DNA of 64,000 nt, taken from assembly GCF_020829595.1 (NCBI RefSeq), contig NZ_JAIVFW010000025.1, forward strand, positions 30,854-94,853, in the 5' to 3' direction. Below the pieces are notes generated by a model. The model saw only the letters and a list, made by a program, of their open reading frames with translations, was not told the DNA's origin and made no database searches. Below are positions 1 to 11,356 of the stretch, piece by piece (the stretch's first letter is position 1; the number at the start of each line of letters is the position of its first letter). The DNA comes from Nostoc sp. CHAB 5844. GTDB lineage: Bacteria; Cyanobacteriota; Cyanobacteriia; Cyanobacteriales; Nostocaceae. The position numbers were made by a program, and so were the translations under genes.

Positions 1-300
1 TCCTAGTATTCCTAGCTTTACACCCACAAGCTTTTCACCCATCTTAGTGCTGAGTCACCGAAGTTTGCCCGGAGGGAGACCACGCCAGTTCCTTCAACGG
101 GGGAAACCCCCCTTCGGATTCACAGTCGCCTGATGCCACTTGCTCCACTTGGGGAGACCCCAAGACCGCAGTGGCTCCGGAGGGAAACCCTACCAAGAGC
201 GCTGATTCACCGCAACGGACTGGCTCCTCCTTGCAACTTCTCGCTGAGTGCTGAGTGCTGAGTAGTTAGACTTTAACTACCAGAACTCTTTTCTCAGCAA
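1..300. repeat. Modular intergenic repeat block
   Basis: No gene is visible. The stretch is a mosaic of short palindromic modules such as the perfect 17-nt hairpin CTTGGGGAGACCCCAAG at 148-164, 'cggaggga' blocks and 'gtgctgagtgctgagt' tandem units near 245-262. Similar modules recur at 2141-2260, 30600-30760 and 54240-54310, so this is a dispersed repeat family of the genome rather than a local invention. Confidence 0.6.
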
Positions 301-316
301 GTATATACAAAACAAT

Positions 317-346
317 TGTAGGGTGGGCAAAACAACCCACCCTACA
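317..346. terminator. Perfect hairpin downstream of petH
   Basis: An 11-bp perfect stem (TGTAGGGTGGG at 317-327, its complement at 336-346) closes an 8-nt loop. It lies about 65 bp beyond the petH stop codon and could end petH transcription. No long T-run follows on the minus strand, and the same kind of hairpin is a common dispersed repeat in Nostoc-like genomes, so it may be only a repeat. Confidence 0.35.
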
Positions 347-412
347 GATTATCTTGTTTCAGTTGTCTTTTGTCAGTTGTCTTAATCTATTGACTAATGA
401 CTAATGACCAAC

Positions 413-1762
<1,350 letters not shown>

Positions 1763-2142
1763 TTAACCGTTTTTCAAAAAAAACTATTCCCATCACTAGC
1801 CAGCTTTTAGTTTATCGGATTTTTGGTTACTAAAACTAGCGCTCTGGGAAAGCGGCACCACAAAATGATACCTTGCTAAGTACACTCACCAGAGACAAGT
1901 AGGTATTGCAATAAACACACCTGTTCATCATCTAAAATAGAGGATAAGTCGCTGGCAGAATGTTAACCATGAATCAATTTAATCTTTTTTTCGTGAATCC
2001 TTACTCTGTCATGGAGATAGCTTCTGAAAACCTTAAAAAACTTGATGCAATAAAATCAGCAGCTACAACTAATGGTTAATGAAGGCAGCTGCGACTCAAT
2101 TTGACTAGTAAGCTAATAATCACAAAAGTTTGCTTGTTGAGA

Positions 2143-2172
2143 CCGCAAGGGGAGCCAGCGCGCCCCTTGCGG
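2143..2172. repeat. Perfect 10-bp stem hairpin module
   Basis: CCGCAAGGGG at 2143-2152 pairs perfectly with CCCCTTGCGG at 2163-2172 around a 10-nt loop. It opens a GC-rich module array reaching about 2265, of the same type as at 1-240 and 54240-54310. Confidence 0.65.
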
Positions 2173-2386
2173 GTTTCCCGACAGCCGCGCGACTGGCGTG
2201 GCAGGGGAGCCAGTGCGTTGCGGAGGTTCCCTCCGTTGTAGCAACTGGCGTGAGCAGGGGAGAGGGTTTGAAGTTTTTCCCCAAAATTTCAATCGTGCAA
2301 CTTGTAAGCACAAAAGCTTATGATCTGCTGGTTATCATCAGAGCTTTTTAATATGCGTATTTTAAATTATATGTGAACAACAAACT

Positions 2387-2411
2387 CCCCGACTTTTCAA
2401 AGAAGTCGGGG
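2387..2411. repeat. CCCCGACTT palindrome
   Basis: A perfect 9-bp inverted repeat (CCCCGACTT 2387-2395, AAGTCGGGG 2403-2411) with a 7-nt loop. It is a short dispersed palindrome of the kind common between genes in Nostocales. It stands more than 500 bp before prk and is not obviously a terminator for either neighbour. Confidence 0.55.
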
Positions 2412-2937
2412 ATCTGAACAAGAGTAATTTTTCCAAATCAATGAGGATTGCTATATCTGCTCATTCTTTAGGTAGATTTTCCAGCTGAATGTTTAAAGGG
2501 TTGAGCTAATACCAATGAATCAGCAGGAACTCGCAAAAATTGGCTGTTAAAGCACAATTACACATTTTTAACCTTTGAGGATATGTGTATCAGCAGGAAT
2601 ATATGTTAAAAACAAAATTTGTGCTTTGTCTGGAAAACTTACCCCTAAATCATCAATCCGACTGTGGCCGCACAAGATTCTTCCTGATATTAAATCTTGT
2701 ATAGGATAACCCCTTCTGTTAAAATTAAGTATACCACTAGGATTAAATACTTACCAGATGCCAAATAAAGTAATCTCAGACGAGTAACAACCGTTAATTT
2801 GGTTGTCCACCCGTCTGATAGTCATTATGTGGCTGAGTAGCAAGAACACAGGAAAAACCAATGGGGTAAACTCCTGGCTTCAAAATCTGCTGTGTGAAAA
2901 ATTATTGATTGACACATTTAGTATTTAGAGGAGATTT

Positions 2938-3942
2938 ATGACAAGTAAGCCGGAACGCGTGGTACTAATTGGAGTAGCCGGAGACTCCGGGTGTGGCAAA
3001 TCTACTTTTTTGCGTCGTTTGATCGATTTGTTTGGTGAAGAGTTTATGACAGTTATCTGCTTAGATGACTATCATTGCCTAGATCGCAAACAACGTAAAG
3101 AAACTGGGATAACTGCACTTGACCCCAGGGCAAACAATTTTGACTTGATGTATGAGCAAATTAAAGCGCTCAAAGAAGGTCAAGCGATTGAAAAGCCGAT
3201 TTATAACCACGAAACCGGCCTGATTGATCCGCCAGAAAGAGTAGAACCAAATCATATTATCGTGGTTGAAGGTCTACATCCTTTATATGATGAACGGGTG
3301 CGATCGCTACTCGATTTCAGCGTATATTTTGACATCAGCGATGAAGTAAAAATTGCTTGGAAAATTCAGCGTGACATGGCAGAAAGAGGTCATCGCTACG
3401 AAGATGTCTTAGCAGCCATCAACTCCCGTAAACCTGACTTTACCAAATATATCGAACCCCAAAGAGAATTTGCTGACGTAGTTCTGCAAGTATTGCCCAC
3501 AAACCTCATCAAAAACGACACAGACCGCAAAGTTCTGCGGGTACGGATGTTGCAACAGGAGAGTAAAGAAGGCTTTACGCCAGTATACTTGTTTGATGAA
3601 GGTTCAACAATTCACTGGACTCCTTGCGGACGTAAGCTTACCTGTTCCTACCCTGGTATGCAACTGTACTATGGTTCTGATGTTTACTACGGCCGCTATG
3701 TCTCAGTCCTAGAGGTAGATGGTCAATTTGACAACCTAGAAGAAGTCATCTACATCGAAAACCACCTCAGCAACACATCCACCAAGTATGAAGGTGAAAT
3801 GACTCACTTGTTACTCCAACACCGTGAGTATCCAGGTTCCAATAATGGAACTGGTTTGTTCCAAGTACTGACAGGTTTAAAAATGCGTGCTACCTATGAG
3901 CGTTTGACATCAAAGGAAGCAAAACTAGCAGTTCAAGTCTAA
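2938..3942 (+). CDS. prk: Phosphoribulokinase
   Basis: Phosphorylates ribulose 5-phosphate with ATP to ribulose 1,5-bisphosphate, the Rubisco substrate of the Calvin cycle. The P-loop GVAGDSGCGKST spans residues 12-23. Cys19 in the P-loop and Cys41 form the thioredoxin-controlled pair, and Cys230/Cys236 match the second pair linked to the GAPDH-CP12 dark complex. The 334-aa length is normal for the plant/cyanobacterial class. The ATG is preceded by GAGGAG. It stands alone between long spacers, so it is probably monocistronic; redox control is visible in the cysteines, transcriptional control is not. Confidence 0.97.
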   Translation: MTSKPERVVLIGVAGDSGCGKSTFLRRLIDLFGEEFMTVICLDDYHCLDRKQRKETGITALDPRANNFDLMYEQIKALKEGQAIEKPIYNHETGLIDPPERVEPNHIIVVEGLHPLYDERVRSLLDFSVYFDISDEVKIAWKIQRDMAERGHRYEDVLAAINSRKPDFTKYIEPQREFADVVLQVLPTNLIKNDTDRKVLRVRMLQQESKEGFTPVYLFDEGSTIHWTPCGRKLTCSYPGMQLYYGSDVYYGRYVSVLEVDGQFDNLEEVIYIENHLSNTSTKYEGEMTHLLLQHREYPGSNNGTGLFQVLTGLKMRATYERLTSKEAKLAVQV

Positions 3943-3987
3943 AACAAAACAGCAGTGTTTGTGTCAAAGTTTTTGGGGGTGCTTCCG

Positions 3988-4003
3988 GGGGTATCCCCTT
4001 TTT
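3988..4003 (+). terminator. Possible prk terminator
   Basis: A short GC stem (GGGG 3988-3991, CCCC 3995-3998) is followed at once by TTTTT (3999-4003), 45 bp after the prk stop. The stem is only 4 bp, so this is a weak intrinsic-terminator candidate. Confidence 0.35.
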
Positions 4004-4195
4004 ATTGAGGGAAGAAAAAAGTATGAAGTATGAAATTTCATCCTTTACAAATACCCAAACTTGATTATTTCTTTTTAAAATCACACAATACACTTACTAC
4101 GGAATGTGTCAAGATTGGTATGATTCTATAAATAATTAGCTGAACTAAATACCTTAATTTAGTCAGTTATTATACTATCACAGGAGGAAATCTCT

Positions 4196-5458
4196 TTGTC
4201 TCGACGCTATTTATTTACCTCCGAGTCAGTAACTGAAGGTCATCCAGATAAAATCTGCGATCAAATTTCAGATACAATTCTTGATGCTTTACTGACACAA
4301 GACCCTAGTAGCCGTGTTGCTGCTGAGGTAGTAGTTAACACCGGTTTAGTCCTAATTACTGGTGAAATTACTACTAAAGCTAACGTCAATTATGTCAATC
4401 TGGCACGCAAAAAAATTGCTGAAATTGGCTATATTGATGCAGATAATGGCTTTTCTGCAAACAGTACCAGTGTAATTGTTGCCTTAGATGAACAATCACC
4501 TGATATTGCCCAAGGCGTAAACGTCGCCCAAGAAACCCGCCAACACGATAGTGATGAACTATTCGACAAAGTTGGTGCAGGCGATCAAGGTATCATGTTT
4601 GGTTTTGCTTGCAACGAAACCCCAGAACTGATGCCTTTGCCTATTTGTCTAGCACATCGCATCGCTCGTCGACTGGCAGCAGTCCGCAAAACAGGGGAAT
4701 TGTCCTACCTGCGTCCTGACGGTAAAACCCAAGTAACCGTAGTGTACGAAGATGGTAAACCTGTCGGCATTGATACTATCCTGATTTCCACTCAGCATAC
4801 AGCTACCATTGGGGAAATCACTGATGAGGCAGCAGTACAAGCTAAAATTAAGCAAGACCTCTGGACAGCAGTGGTCGAACCTGTTTTTAGCGATATTGAC
4901 ATTCAGCCTGATCCAGAAACACGCTTTTTAGTCAACCCCACAGGTAAATTTGTGATTGGTGGGCCGCAAGGTGATTCTGGCCTGACAGGAAGGAAAATCA
5001 TCGTCGATACCTACGGTGGATATTCCCGTCATGGTGGTGGTGCTTTTTCTGGCAAAGACCCCACAAAAGTAGACCGTTCTGCGGCTTATGCAGCTCGCTA
5101 TGTGGCAAAAAATATTGTCGCTGCTGGGTTGGCAGAAAAATGTGAAGTTCAGCTGAGTTATGCCATAGGTGTAGCCAGACCAGTCAGTATTCTCCTAGAA
5201 ACATTTGGAACTGGCAAAGTAGATGATGAAATCTTGTTGGAATTAGTCAAACAGAACTTTGAACTGCGTCCAGCAGGCATTATTCATGCTTTCAACTTAC
5301 GCAAGCTACCAAGTGAACGAGGCGGACGTTTTTATCAGGACATCGCGGCTTACGGTCATTTGGGACGCAATGATTTAGACTTGCCTTGGGAACAAACCGA
5401 CAAGGCAGACTTGTTGAAGCAAGCAGTTGACCAGTTGCGTTCAACAGCGATCGCTTAG
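4196..5458 (+). CDS. metK: S-adenosylmethionine synthetase
   Basis: Makes S-adenosylmethionine from methionine and ATP in the cytoplasm. The family motifs are present: GHPDK at residues 15-19 (ATP binding), GAGDQG at 127-132 (adenine binding) and GGGAFSGKD at 280-288 (P-loop-like). At 420 aa it is the usual length. The start is TTG at 4196, supported by AGGAGG at 4182-4187 with 8 nt spacing and by the expected N-terminus [11 protein letters not shown]. No SAM riboswitch fold was recognised in the 250-bp leader. A good terminator follows at 5525-5570. Confidence 0.97.
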   Translation: MSRRYLFTSESVTEGHPDKICDQISDTILDALLTQDPSSRVAAEVVVNTGLVLITGEITTKANVNYVNLARKKIAEIGYIDADNGFSANSTSVIVALDEQSPDIAQGVNVAQETRQHDSDELFDKVGAGDQGIMFGFACNETPELMPLPICLAHRIARRLAAVRKTGELSYLRPDGKTQVTVVYEDGKPVGIDTILISTQHTATIGEITDEAAVQAKIKQDLWTAVVEPVFSDIDIQPDPETRFLVNPTGKFVIGGPQGDSGLTGRKIIVDTYGGYSRHGGGAFSGKDPTKVDRSAAYAARYVAKNIVAAGLAEKCEVQLSYAIGVARPVSILLETFGTGKVDDEILLELVKQNFELRPAGIIHAFNLRKLPSERGGRFYQDIAAYGHLGRNDLDLPWEQTDKADLLKQAVDQLRSTAIA

Positions 5459-5524
5459 TATCCTCGCATACTAAAAAACCAGAGGGGAAAAACACAGCAA
5501 ATACTCCCTCTATGTATAAAATGT

Positions 5525-5570
5525 CCTCTGTCTTGATATTGCTCAAGTAGTAACAAGGCAGAGGCTTTTT
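5525..5570 (+). terminator. metK intrinsic terminator
   Basis: A 10-bp stem with one G-T pair (CCTCTGTCTT 5525-5534, AAGGCAGAGG 5555-5564) is followed by CTTTTT. It lies 67 bp after the metK stop on the same strand. Confidence 0.7.
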
Positions 5571-6019
5571 ATTGCTAAAAACTCTCAAATTTAAAAATTT
5601 GTTTGAGATCACAGTAATTGATGATAAGATGCGATATGGCTTAATCTGTCTGGTGTTTAGGTATTTGGATCAACCAAGGCAAGAGTAAAATAAAATAGCA
5701 GCGTAGCTAATAGTTGAAATATCCCTGCAATTAGCTAGGTTTCAAAAATAGTAACGATCAGGATAAAATTCCAGAATCCCCTTTACTCTAGAAAAGCCTT
5801 GATTATATATAAACAAAGAATTTTCAAATTATCTAGTGTTTTTGTATACATTCATATCAAAATCACCCAAATACAATAAAGTCATGGCAATTATTTAAAG
5901 AATAATTATTTACGCTGCTTCTCAAAAAAAAATTGTGTAGGTGTTAATCACCAGTTAATTTAATTTTAAAGATGAAATTGATGTGGCGATTTTTGCGGAA
6001 GGGCGAGGAGATTTGAGGA
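5571..6019. other. AT-rich gene-free leader of the histidine kinase gene
   Basis: No open frame or RNA gene was recognised. The stretch is AT-rich and ends with GAGGAG at 6005-6010, the ribosome binding site of the following kinase. Confidence 0.5.
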
Positions 6020-7744
6020 ATGCAAACTCACAAGCCTAACCCAATTGACAGCAATTTAGAAAGCAAAAAAATGCCAGCCGAAGATTCATCAACCGAAGAA
6101 CTACCAACAATCGAATTTCCCTCTAGTGGAAAACTTAAGGCAAGTTCTTGGCGGATACATCAGAAAATTGGCTATGGCTACTTTGTAGCTATTGGTATTG
6201 GCTTTTTTGGCTCACTTACTGGTTTGGTGATTGCCAACTACTACCGAGGACGAGAAATTAGGCAGTTTAATCAAGCCCAAGAACAACGCCAACTACTGAC
6301 TAACTATAAAAATGCTGTAGTGGGAGCGCAATTACATAGTTCTAATTTAGTAGCAGTATTGGAAGATTCACAACAACTGCTAACTAGGAAAACGGAATTT
6401 TTAAAAAATGTCAATAAAGCTCAAGATTTAGAGCAAAAAATTGACGAGTTTATCGAAACGAAGCCCATGCAATTAGCAGCAACAAGTGCTAATTTACAGG
6501 CTTTATTAGAAGATTATGCAATTAATTTAAAATCCTACGTTGACCAAATAGAAGCTGTATTGCAAGAAATCGATAAGCAGCCTTTACCGCCACAGCAAAT
6601 CGTTATAGTCAGAGAAAAGTTGTTAAAAATAATGCGTGGTGAAACCGCCATACAATTGGATAATCTCTCAGAAAAGTTAACTAATATTCTGCAAACTGCC
6701 GAAAATTTAGAACAGGACAGGCAAAAAGACGTAGAGGAGGCTAAAGGAGTTGAAAGATTAATTGTGATGGTAAGTATGCTGGTGTCAGTAGCGATCGCTG
6801 CCATTATCGCATGGCGCACTAGTCGAGCGATCGCCGAACCAGTAATCACCGTCACCCAAGTAGCCGAACAAGTCGCCCGCAAATCAAATTTTGATTTACG
6901 CGCCCCTGTCACCACCGAAGATGAAATTGGCTTGTTAGCAAAATCGTTAAATCGTCTGATTGAGCGCGTATCTGAGCGCACTAAACAACTAGAACAAGCT
7001 AAAGAATTAGCCGAAGCCGCAAGCAAAGCTAAAAGTGTATTTTTAGCTAACGTCAGTCACGAATTACGTACACCCTTGAATGCAGTAATTGGACTCAGCC
7101 AACTGCTGCAAGATGACGCTACAGATTTAAATTTATCGGGAGATTTTATTACTGATTTAGAAACAATCAATTCCGCAGGTAGACATTTACTAGAACTAAT
7201 TAACGACATCCTCGACTTATCAAAAATTGAAGCGGGGAAAATGACTCTTTATCCAGAGACATTTGAAATTGCCAATTTAATTAATAATCTTGTCTTGACT
7301 ATCAAACCCTCCATCGAAAAAAATGGCAACATTTTGGAAGTAGACTGCGATGATCAACTAGGAACAATGTATGCTGATCAGACAAGAATGCGGCAAGTAC
7401 TCTTAAACTTGCTGAGTAATGCTGCGAAATTTACCACTAACGGCAAAGTAATATTAACTGTGAAAAGTGAAAAACTAAATTCACCATCAGAAGTTCCCTT
7501 GAGTATGGTTTCATTTACAGTTGCTGATACAGGCATTGGCATGACTCACCATCAACAGCAACAGTTATTTCAACCTTTTATCCAAGGGGATACTTCAACT
7601 ACAAAGAAATATGGCGGTACTGGGTTAGGGTTAGCAATCAGCCGCCATTTTTGTCAAATGATGGGTGGTGATATTTTTGTGAAAAGTCAGCCAGGAGTAG
7701 GCTCGATTTTTACTGTAAGTTTACCTCTGACTATCAAAGAATGA
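6020..7744 (+). CDS. Membrane-bound sensor histidine kinase (HAMP-HisKA-HATPase)
   Basis: An inner-membrane sensor kinase. Two membrane segments (about residues 51-75 and 246-266) bracket a ~170-aa, largely helical extracytoplasmic domain without a recognisable ligand fold. A HAMP linker (~267-320) leads to HisKA with SHELRTPL and phospho-acceptor His347, then the ATPase domain with [15 protein letters not shown] and GTGLGLAIS boxes. There is no receiver domain and no response regulator gene next to it, so it is an orphan. The input signal is unknown. Confidence 0.9.
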   Translation: MQTHKPNPIDSNLESKKMPAEDSSTEELPTIEFPSSGKLKASSWRIHQKIGYGYFVAIGIGFFGSLTGLVIANYYRGREIRQFNQAQEQRQLLTNYKNAVVGAQLHSSNLVAVLEDSQQLLTRKTEFLKNVNKAQDLEQKIDEFIETKPMQLAATSANLQALLEDYAINLKSYVDQIEAVLQEIDKQPLPPQQIVIVREKLLKIMRGETAIQLDNLSEKLTNILQTAENLEQDRQKDVEEAKGVERLIVMVSMLVSVAIAAIIAWRTSRAIAEPVITVTQVAEQVARKSNFDLRAPVTTEDEIGLLAKSLNRLIERVSERTKQLEQAKELAEAASKAKSVFLANVSHELRTPLNAVIGLSQLLQDDATDLNLSGDFITDLETINSAGRHLLELINDILDLSKIEAGKMTLYPETFEIANLINNLVLTIKPSIEKNGNILEVDCDDQLGTMYADQTRMRQVLLNLLSNAAKFTTNGKVILTVKSEKLNSPSEVPLSMVSFTVADTGIGMTHHQQQQLFQPFIQGDTSTTKKYGGTGLGLAISRHFCQMMGGDIFVKSQPGVGSIFTVSLPLTIKE

Positions 7745-7933
7745 CACAGCAGAATTTAGTAGGCAGTACCCATCCAATGAATGATTTGATGTTAATCTGC
7801 CGAAAGTCTATATCTTGCTCAAGGATTTAGAATACTTGTAATCTGGCATTGTTCAATAGTTTAATTTTTTCAGTTTTTTTGAGATGTTAGTTTAGATAAG
7901 GATGTTTTAATATAATCACTTTTTATTATTCAT

Positions 7934-8006
7934 AGGACTTACGCAATAACTCTCTAAAACTCTTATTCCTTTGTGGTTCGTTTTTTCATAATTTTGCGTA
8001 AGTCCT
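7934..8006. repeat. 73-bp MITE-like element, GGACTTACGCA termini
   Basis: AGGACTTACGCAA (7934-7946) and its exact complement (7994-8006) form 13-bp perfect terminal inverted repeats around a 47-bp AT-rich core. A second element with the same 11-base terminus GGACTTACGCA lies at 45145-45266. No clear target duplication was seen. Confidence 0.6.
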
Positions 8007-8180
8007 GATTCAGATAAATTATTATTGCATCTTTGAAAAAAGTGTTAATCACTTACTGATTTTAACTGGGTTATCCCGATGATGTGTTTATGGTATGAGA
8101 TTTTTTAATTAATCAGCTAATCGGCACTTAAGTTGCATAATAAAAAGGTAAAGCTACCTCAAAGCAACTATGCCACCACT

Positions 8181-8209
8181 AGCCAAGAACTTTTTAACGT
8201 TGGCTTTTT
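8181..8209 (+). terminator. Terminator-like hairpin before the toxin-antitoxin pair
   Basis: AGCCAA (8181-8186) pairs with TTGGCT (8200-8205), followed by a T-run to 8209. It insulates the downstream TA pair from upstream transcription, or ends the long 3' trailer of the histidine kinase gene. Confidence 0.5.
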
Positions 8210-8275
8210 CTATTAAACAAATCCAGGGTGAAAATTGTTTTTATAATGAAGAATAAAATTTTTAGGACATAAATT

Positions 8276-8527
8276 ATGTCGTCAGTCACAATTAACCTGC
8301 CCGAAGAAGTATTTAGCGCCCGTCGCCTTTCTCCAGAAGAATTTGTACGTGATATGCGCCTCGCTGCTGCTATTTACTGGTATCAGAAGCAGGAAATCTC
8401 AATGGAGAAAGCAGCCTCTGTTGCAGGGTTAAACCGCCGAGACTTTCTAGCCGTTTTAGCCCGTGAACAAGTGGATGTCTTTGCTCTTGACTTTGATGAT
8501 TTGCAACGCGAGTTGAACCGTGGCTGA
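8276..8527 (+). CDS. UPF0175 family antitoxin
   Basis: An 83-aa protein of the UPF0175 type: short N-terminal strand (SVTINLPEEV), then a helical region with the family pattern of Tyr-rich helix (AAIYWYQKQEIS) and helix-turn-helix-like segment (KAASVAGLNRRDFLAVL). This family is usually the antitoxin partner of DUF3368 PIN-like toxins, and such a gene overlaps it by 8 nt here. The ATG is preceded by AGGA. Probably DNA-binding and autoregulatory; that is family knowledge, not shown by the sequence. Confidence 0.85.
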   Translation: MSSVTINLPEEVFSARRLSPEEFVRDMRLAAAIYWYQKQEISMEKAASVAGLNRRDFLAVLAREQVDVFALDFDDLQRELNRG

Positions 8528-9003
8528 ACTGCCTGCTATCAACACATCCCCACTAATTTTTTTGACTAAGGGCGGTTTTGTAAATTTGTTGCTCCTAATT
8601 AGCCCATCAATTATTGTTCCATCAGCTGTGGCCGCCGAAATTCAGGAGTATGGAGAAATAGACGTAACAGCAGTAGCTCTCAAAAATACTCATTGGCTGA
8701 TTGTACAAGAAACACCACCAGTTCCAAATGTGATTCAGAATTGGGATTTGGGTCAAGGTGAGTCAGCCGTACTAACCTGGGGGTATGTAAATCCTGGCAC
8801 AGAAGTAATTATTGATCATTTAGCAGCACGTCGTTGTGCTGTCACTTTAGGAATTCCTGTACGGGGAACATTAGGTTGTGATTACTGCCAAACAACGAGG
8901 GGTAATTCCGGCTGCACGCCCAGTTTTAGAACAATTGCGTTTGTGTGGTATGTATTTATCTGACCGCGTGATCAATCAAGCATTAGCATTAGTAGGGGAA
9001 TAG
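8520..9003 (+). pseudogene. DUF3368 PIN-like toxin, frameshifted
   Basis: Starts with GTG at 8520 inside the antitoxin's last codons. It carries the family start INTSPLI, a conserved Glu region (VAAEIQEYG), GQGESAVL, and IIDHLAARR. The frame as read gives 147 aa ending in an unrelated tail. Shifting by +1 just after the codons for TLG (about 8876-8880) restores a typical ending, VITAKQRGVIPAARPVLEQL to ALALVGE and TAG at 9001. The toxin therefore seems inactivated by a single indel near its last acidic site while the antitoxin is intact. A sequencing error would look the same. Confidence 0.8.
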
Positions 9004-9019
9004 ATTGTTCTTTTGAAAG

Positions 9020-10624
9020 TTATTTCTTCAAGAAACGCTGGCGCAAACGGATAACGAAAGTATTCACCTCTGGTATTTTCATGAGTGAAGCGATCGCACC
9101 AAATACAACTAAACCTACTAAGCCAGCAATAGATAACTGTAATAACTGAATTATTAAACCTTTTGTACCTAAAAATTGCTGCAAACCAAATAAAGTTCCG
9201 TAGCTGGCAAACCCAGCCACAACGCTACCCGCCGTCAACCCAAAAATCGGCACACTCCACTCACGCCAAGGTAAACCGTTCAGCTTGCGGTCTAGTAACC
9301 ATAACAGCATTAACATCGAACTGCAATTAACACCAACAGTCGCTAACACCAAACCTGGTGCGCCAAAAGGTTGTACTAATATCCAATCTAAGAAGGCGTT
9401 GAGGAAAATGTTAAAAGTACTAATGCGAAACGGCGTTTGCCCATCTCCCAAAGCGTAAAATACCCGTACTAAAACATCACGCCCCAAGTAAGCAAACATC
9501 CCTATGCCATAAACAATTAATAACGATGATACTAACTGTGTAGCATCTTGCTTAAAAGCACCACGCTCATACACTACCTGAACAATAGGTGCAGCTAATG
9601 CTACCATCAGCGCTCCTAAAGGTAGCATAGTCACAGCACTTAGCAGCAATCCCTGACGAATGCGTAATTTCAGATCTGGCCAGTTTTCTGGTGCAGCCAG
9701 CTTGGCAAATATGGGCAACAGGGGCAGCAAAATAATGTTAGAAATCACTCCTAAAGGAGTTTGGACAAGCAAATTGGCATAGTTAAAAGCAGCAGCAGCA
9801 CCAGGGATAGGACTAGCGAAGTAAAGGACAGTAGCAAAGTTAATCGGCATCATCCCTGAAGAAATTGTTGCCGGAGTCATGATTCTCACTACTTCCTGAA
9901 CGCTTGGCGATTGAAAATCAAACCGCAGGCGTAATGTCCCTAGCCCTAACCGCCACTGAACAATTAGTTGCACCAACCACTGAAGAATTGCTCCGGCTAA
10001 AGTTCCCCAAGCTAAGACCATACCACCGATGAAAGCGTATTGCGGTTGGATAATGTCTTTGCCCAATTGTAAAGCCATGACTCCAATACCGATGACAACG
10101 GTAATACTGGATAACAAAGGACTGATAGACAGTAACCAATATTGATTGGCTGCATTGAGAGTACCGAAGCCAATGCCAATCAATCCCGAAAATAAGGCCA
10201 TCGGTGCCATAATTTGGATTTGTTGGATGGCGATCGCTCTTGTTGTTGCATCCAAACCATGACCAACTATATCTACAATTTCATCGGCTAAAAAAATCTG
10301 GGCGAAGGTCACTAACAACAGTATGCCACCTACTAGCGTTGTCACTGTTTCCACCATAGGCGCAGCTTCTTGTTGCTTGCGCTTGGCTAAAACACTAACG
10401 ATCGCACTATGTAACGGCCCATTCACCCCACCTAGTAATATCAATAAAAAACCTGGAATAATATAGGCATAGCTATAAGCAGTAGCAGCTGCACCAACAC
10501 CAAAAGCGGCAGCGATCGCTTGCTGCCGGACTAAACCAAAAACTTTACTAATTAATGTGGCTGCGGCAACAATGCCAGCAATTCCAGCGAAAGAACGAGA
10601 GGATTTTTGCTCTTGATTAGTCAC
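9020..10624 (-). CDS. murJ: Lipid II flippase MurJ
   Basis: Flips lipid-linked peptidoglycan precursor across the inner membrane (MATE/MOP superfamily). The protein is about 534 aa with some 14 hydrophobic segments and the N-terminal motif SKVFGLVRQQAIAAAFG typical of MurJ. The GTG at 10624 (VTNQEQKSS) gives the usual length; an upstream TTG at 10693 adds 23 residues that look unlike the family. The gene is followed head-to-tail (upstream side) by the pentapeptide and LCP genes on the same strand, two further envelope-type genes. Confidence 0.93.
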   Translation of the reverse strand: MTNQEQKSSRSFAGIAGIVAAATLISKVFGLVRQQAIAAAFGVGAAATAYSYAYIIPGFLLILLGGVNGPLHSAIVSVLAKRKQQEAAPMVETVTTLVGGILLLVTFAQIFLADEIVDIVGHGLDATTRAIAIQQIQIMAPMALFSGLIGIGFGTLNAANQYWLLSISPLLSSITVVIGIGVMALQLGKDIIQPQYAFIGGMVLAWGTLAGAILQWLVQLIVQWRLGLGTLRLRFDFQSPSVQEVVRIMTPATISSGMMPINFATVLYFASPIPGAAAAFNYANLLVQTPLGVISNIILLPLLPIFAKLAAPENWPDLKLRIRQGLLLSAVTMLPLGALMVALAAPIVQVVYERGAFKQDATQLVSSLLIVYGIGMFAYLGRDVLVRVFYALGDGQTPFRISTFNIFLNAFLDWILVQPFGAPGLVLATVGVNCSSMLMLLWLLDRKLNGLPWREWSVPIFGLTAGSVVAGFASYGTLFGLQQFLGTKGLIIQLLQLSIAGLVGLVVFGAIASLMKIPEVNTFVIRLRQRFLKK

Positions 10625-10730
10625 AAATAATACCCGACAGTCTGAAGAAGGATGAAATGAAAGGGAACAGGGAACAGTGTAGGTGAAAGACAATTTAATT
10701 AATATATTTCATACTTCAAACTTCAGACTT

Positions 10731-11255
10731 TTACTTACAACCCAAACTATCGCGCGTGGCAACACCCGTAACTGAATTTACCCCATCAGCCTTTTCACAA
10801 AGTAATGAAACTTGATAACGGTCAATTAAAGCGTCAGTAAAATCCGCGCCTGTAATGTCAGCATCATAAAAACGGCTACGGGTCAAAGTCGCTTCAGTAA
10901 AATTAGCATTCTTTAAGTTAGCACCGTCTAAAGTAGCGCGATCTACTAAAGCACCAGTCAAATTAGCGCCTTCTAAATTAGCTTTTAATAAAACACCTTT
11001 GGTGAAAATGGCGTTTGTTAAATTCGCTCCTTGAAAGTTTGTCCCCCGCATTTCTGCTGCAACAAAAGTTACACCAGCTAAATCAGCATTGGCAAAGTTG
11101 CGGTTTTCTAAATTGATATTGCTGTAGTTGATCGTGTTAATTTGAGCAAAAGCTGGTCGCGAGCTAAGTATTACCCACAAACCAGCTAAAAGCAAAATTA
11201 TAATTAAACTTAACAATTGCCGCCAAATCTTTTCCATAACTTTATTTTTTGTCAA
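10731..11255 (-). CDS. Exported pentapeptide-repeat protein
   Basis: A signal peptide (hydrophobic LLSLIIILLLAGLWVIL, cleavage after AFA near residue 37) precedes about 18 A(D/N)LXX pentapeptide repeats (e.g. ANLEGANLTGALVDRATLDG), which fold as a right-handed quadrilateral beta-helix. Cyanobacteria have many such lumenal or periplasmic proteins of unknown role. The C-terminus holds two Cys (LLCEKAD and SLGCK) that could form a disulfide. The start may instead be the ATG at 11237 (MEKIWRQ). No biochemical function can be assigned. Confidence 0.85.
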   Translation of the reverse strand: MTKNKVMEKIWRQLLSLIIILLLAGLWVILSSRPAFAQINTINYSNINLENRNFANADLAGVTFVAAEMRGTNFQGANLTNAIFTKGVLLKANLEGANLTGALVDRATLDGANLKNANFTEATLTRSRFYDADITGADFTDALIDRYQVSLLCEKADGVNSVTGVATRDSLGCK

Positions 11256-11345
11256 GAGTCAAGAGTCCATAGTCCATAGTCAAGAGTGAGGGATAACAAG
11301 CAGAGTAACAAGTAAGAATAACAAACGACTATTGACTCTTGACAA
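11255..11345. repeat. Heptamer-type short tandem repeats (STRR)
   Basis: Degenerate 7-mers such as GTCAAGA, GTCCATA and GACTATT run between two same-strand genes. They belong to the STRR class known from Anabaena/Calothrix; similar arrays recur at 361-411, 17342-17396, 27366-27440 and 61835-61872. Confidence 0.6.
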
Positions 11346-11356
11346 ATGACTATTGA

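Larger units (their letters stand above)
7745..8275. other. Gene-free region with small inverted-repeat element and terminator
   Basis: No gene is visible. It holds the 73-bp inverted-repeat element at 7934-8006 and a terminator-like hairpin at 8181-8209. The remainder is AT-rich. Confidence 0.5.

Noticed and set aside
2113..2351. Open frames of 60-73 codons on both strands
   Set aside because: They lie inside GC-rich palindromic repeats and have no ribosome binding site or family features.
3943..4195. SAM riboswitch before metK
   Set aside because: No recognisable SAM-I/II fold or terminator-antiterminator pair; only an AGGAGG before the TTG.
5292..5612. 106-codon antisense frame over the metK end
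   Set aside because: Crosses the metK terminator and has no start signal.
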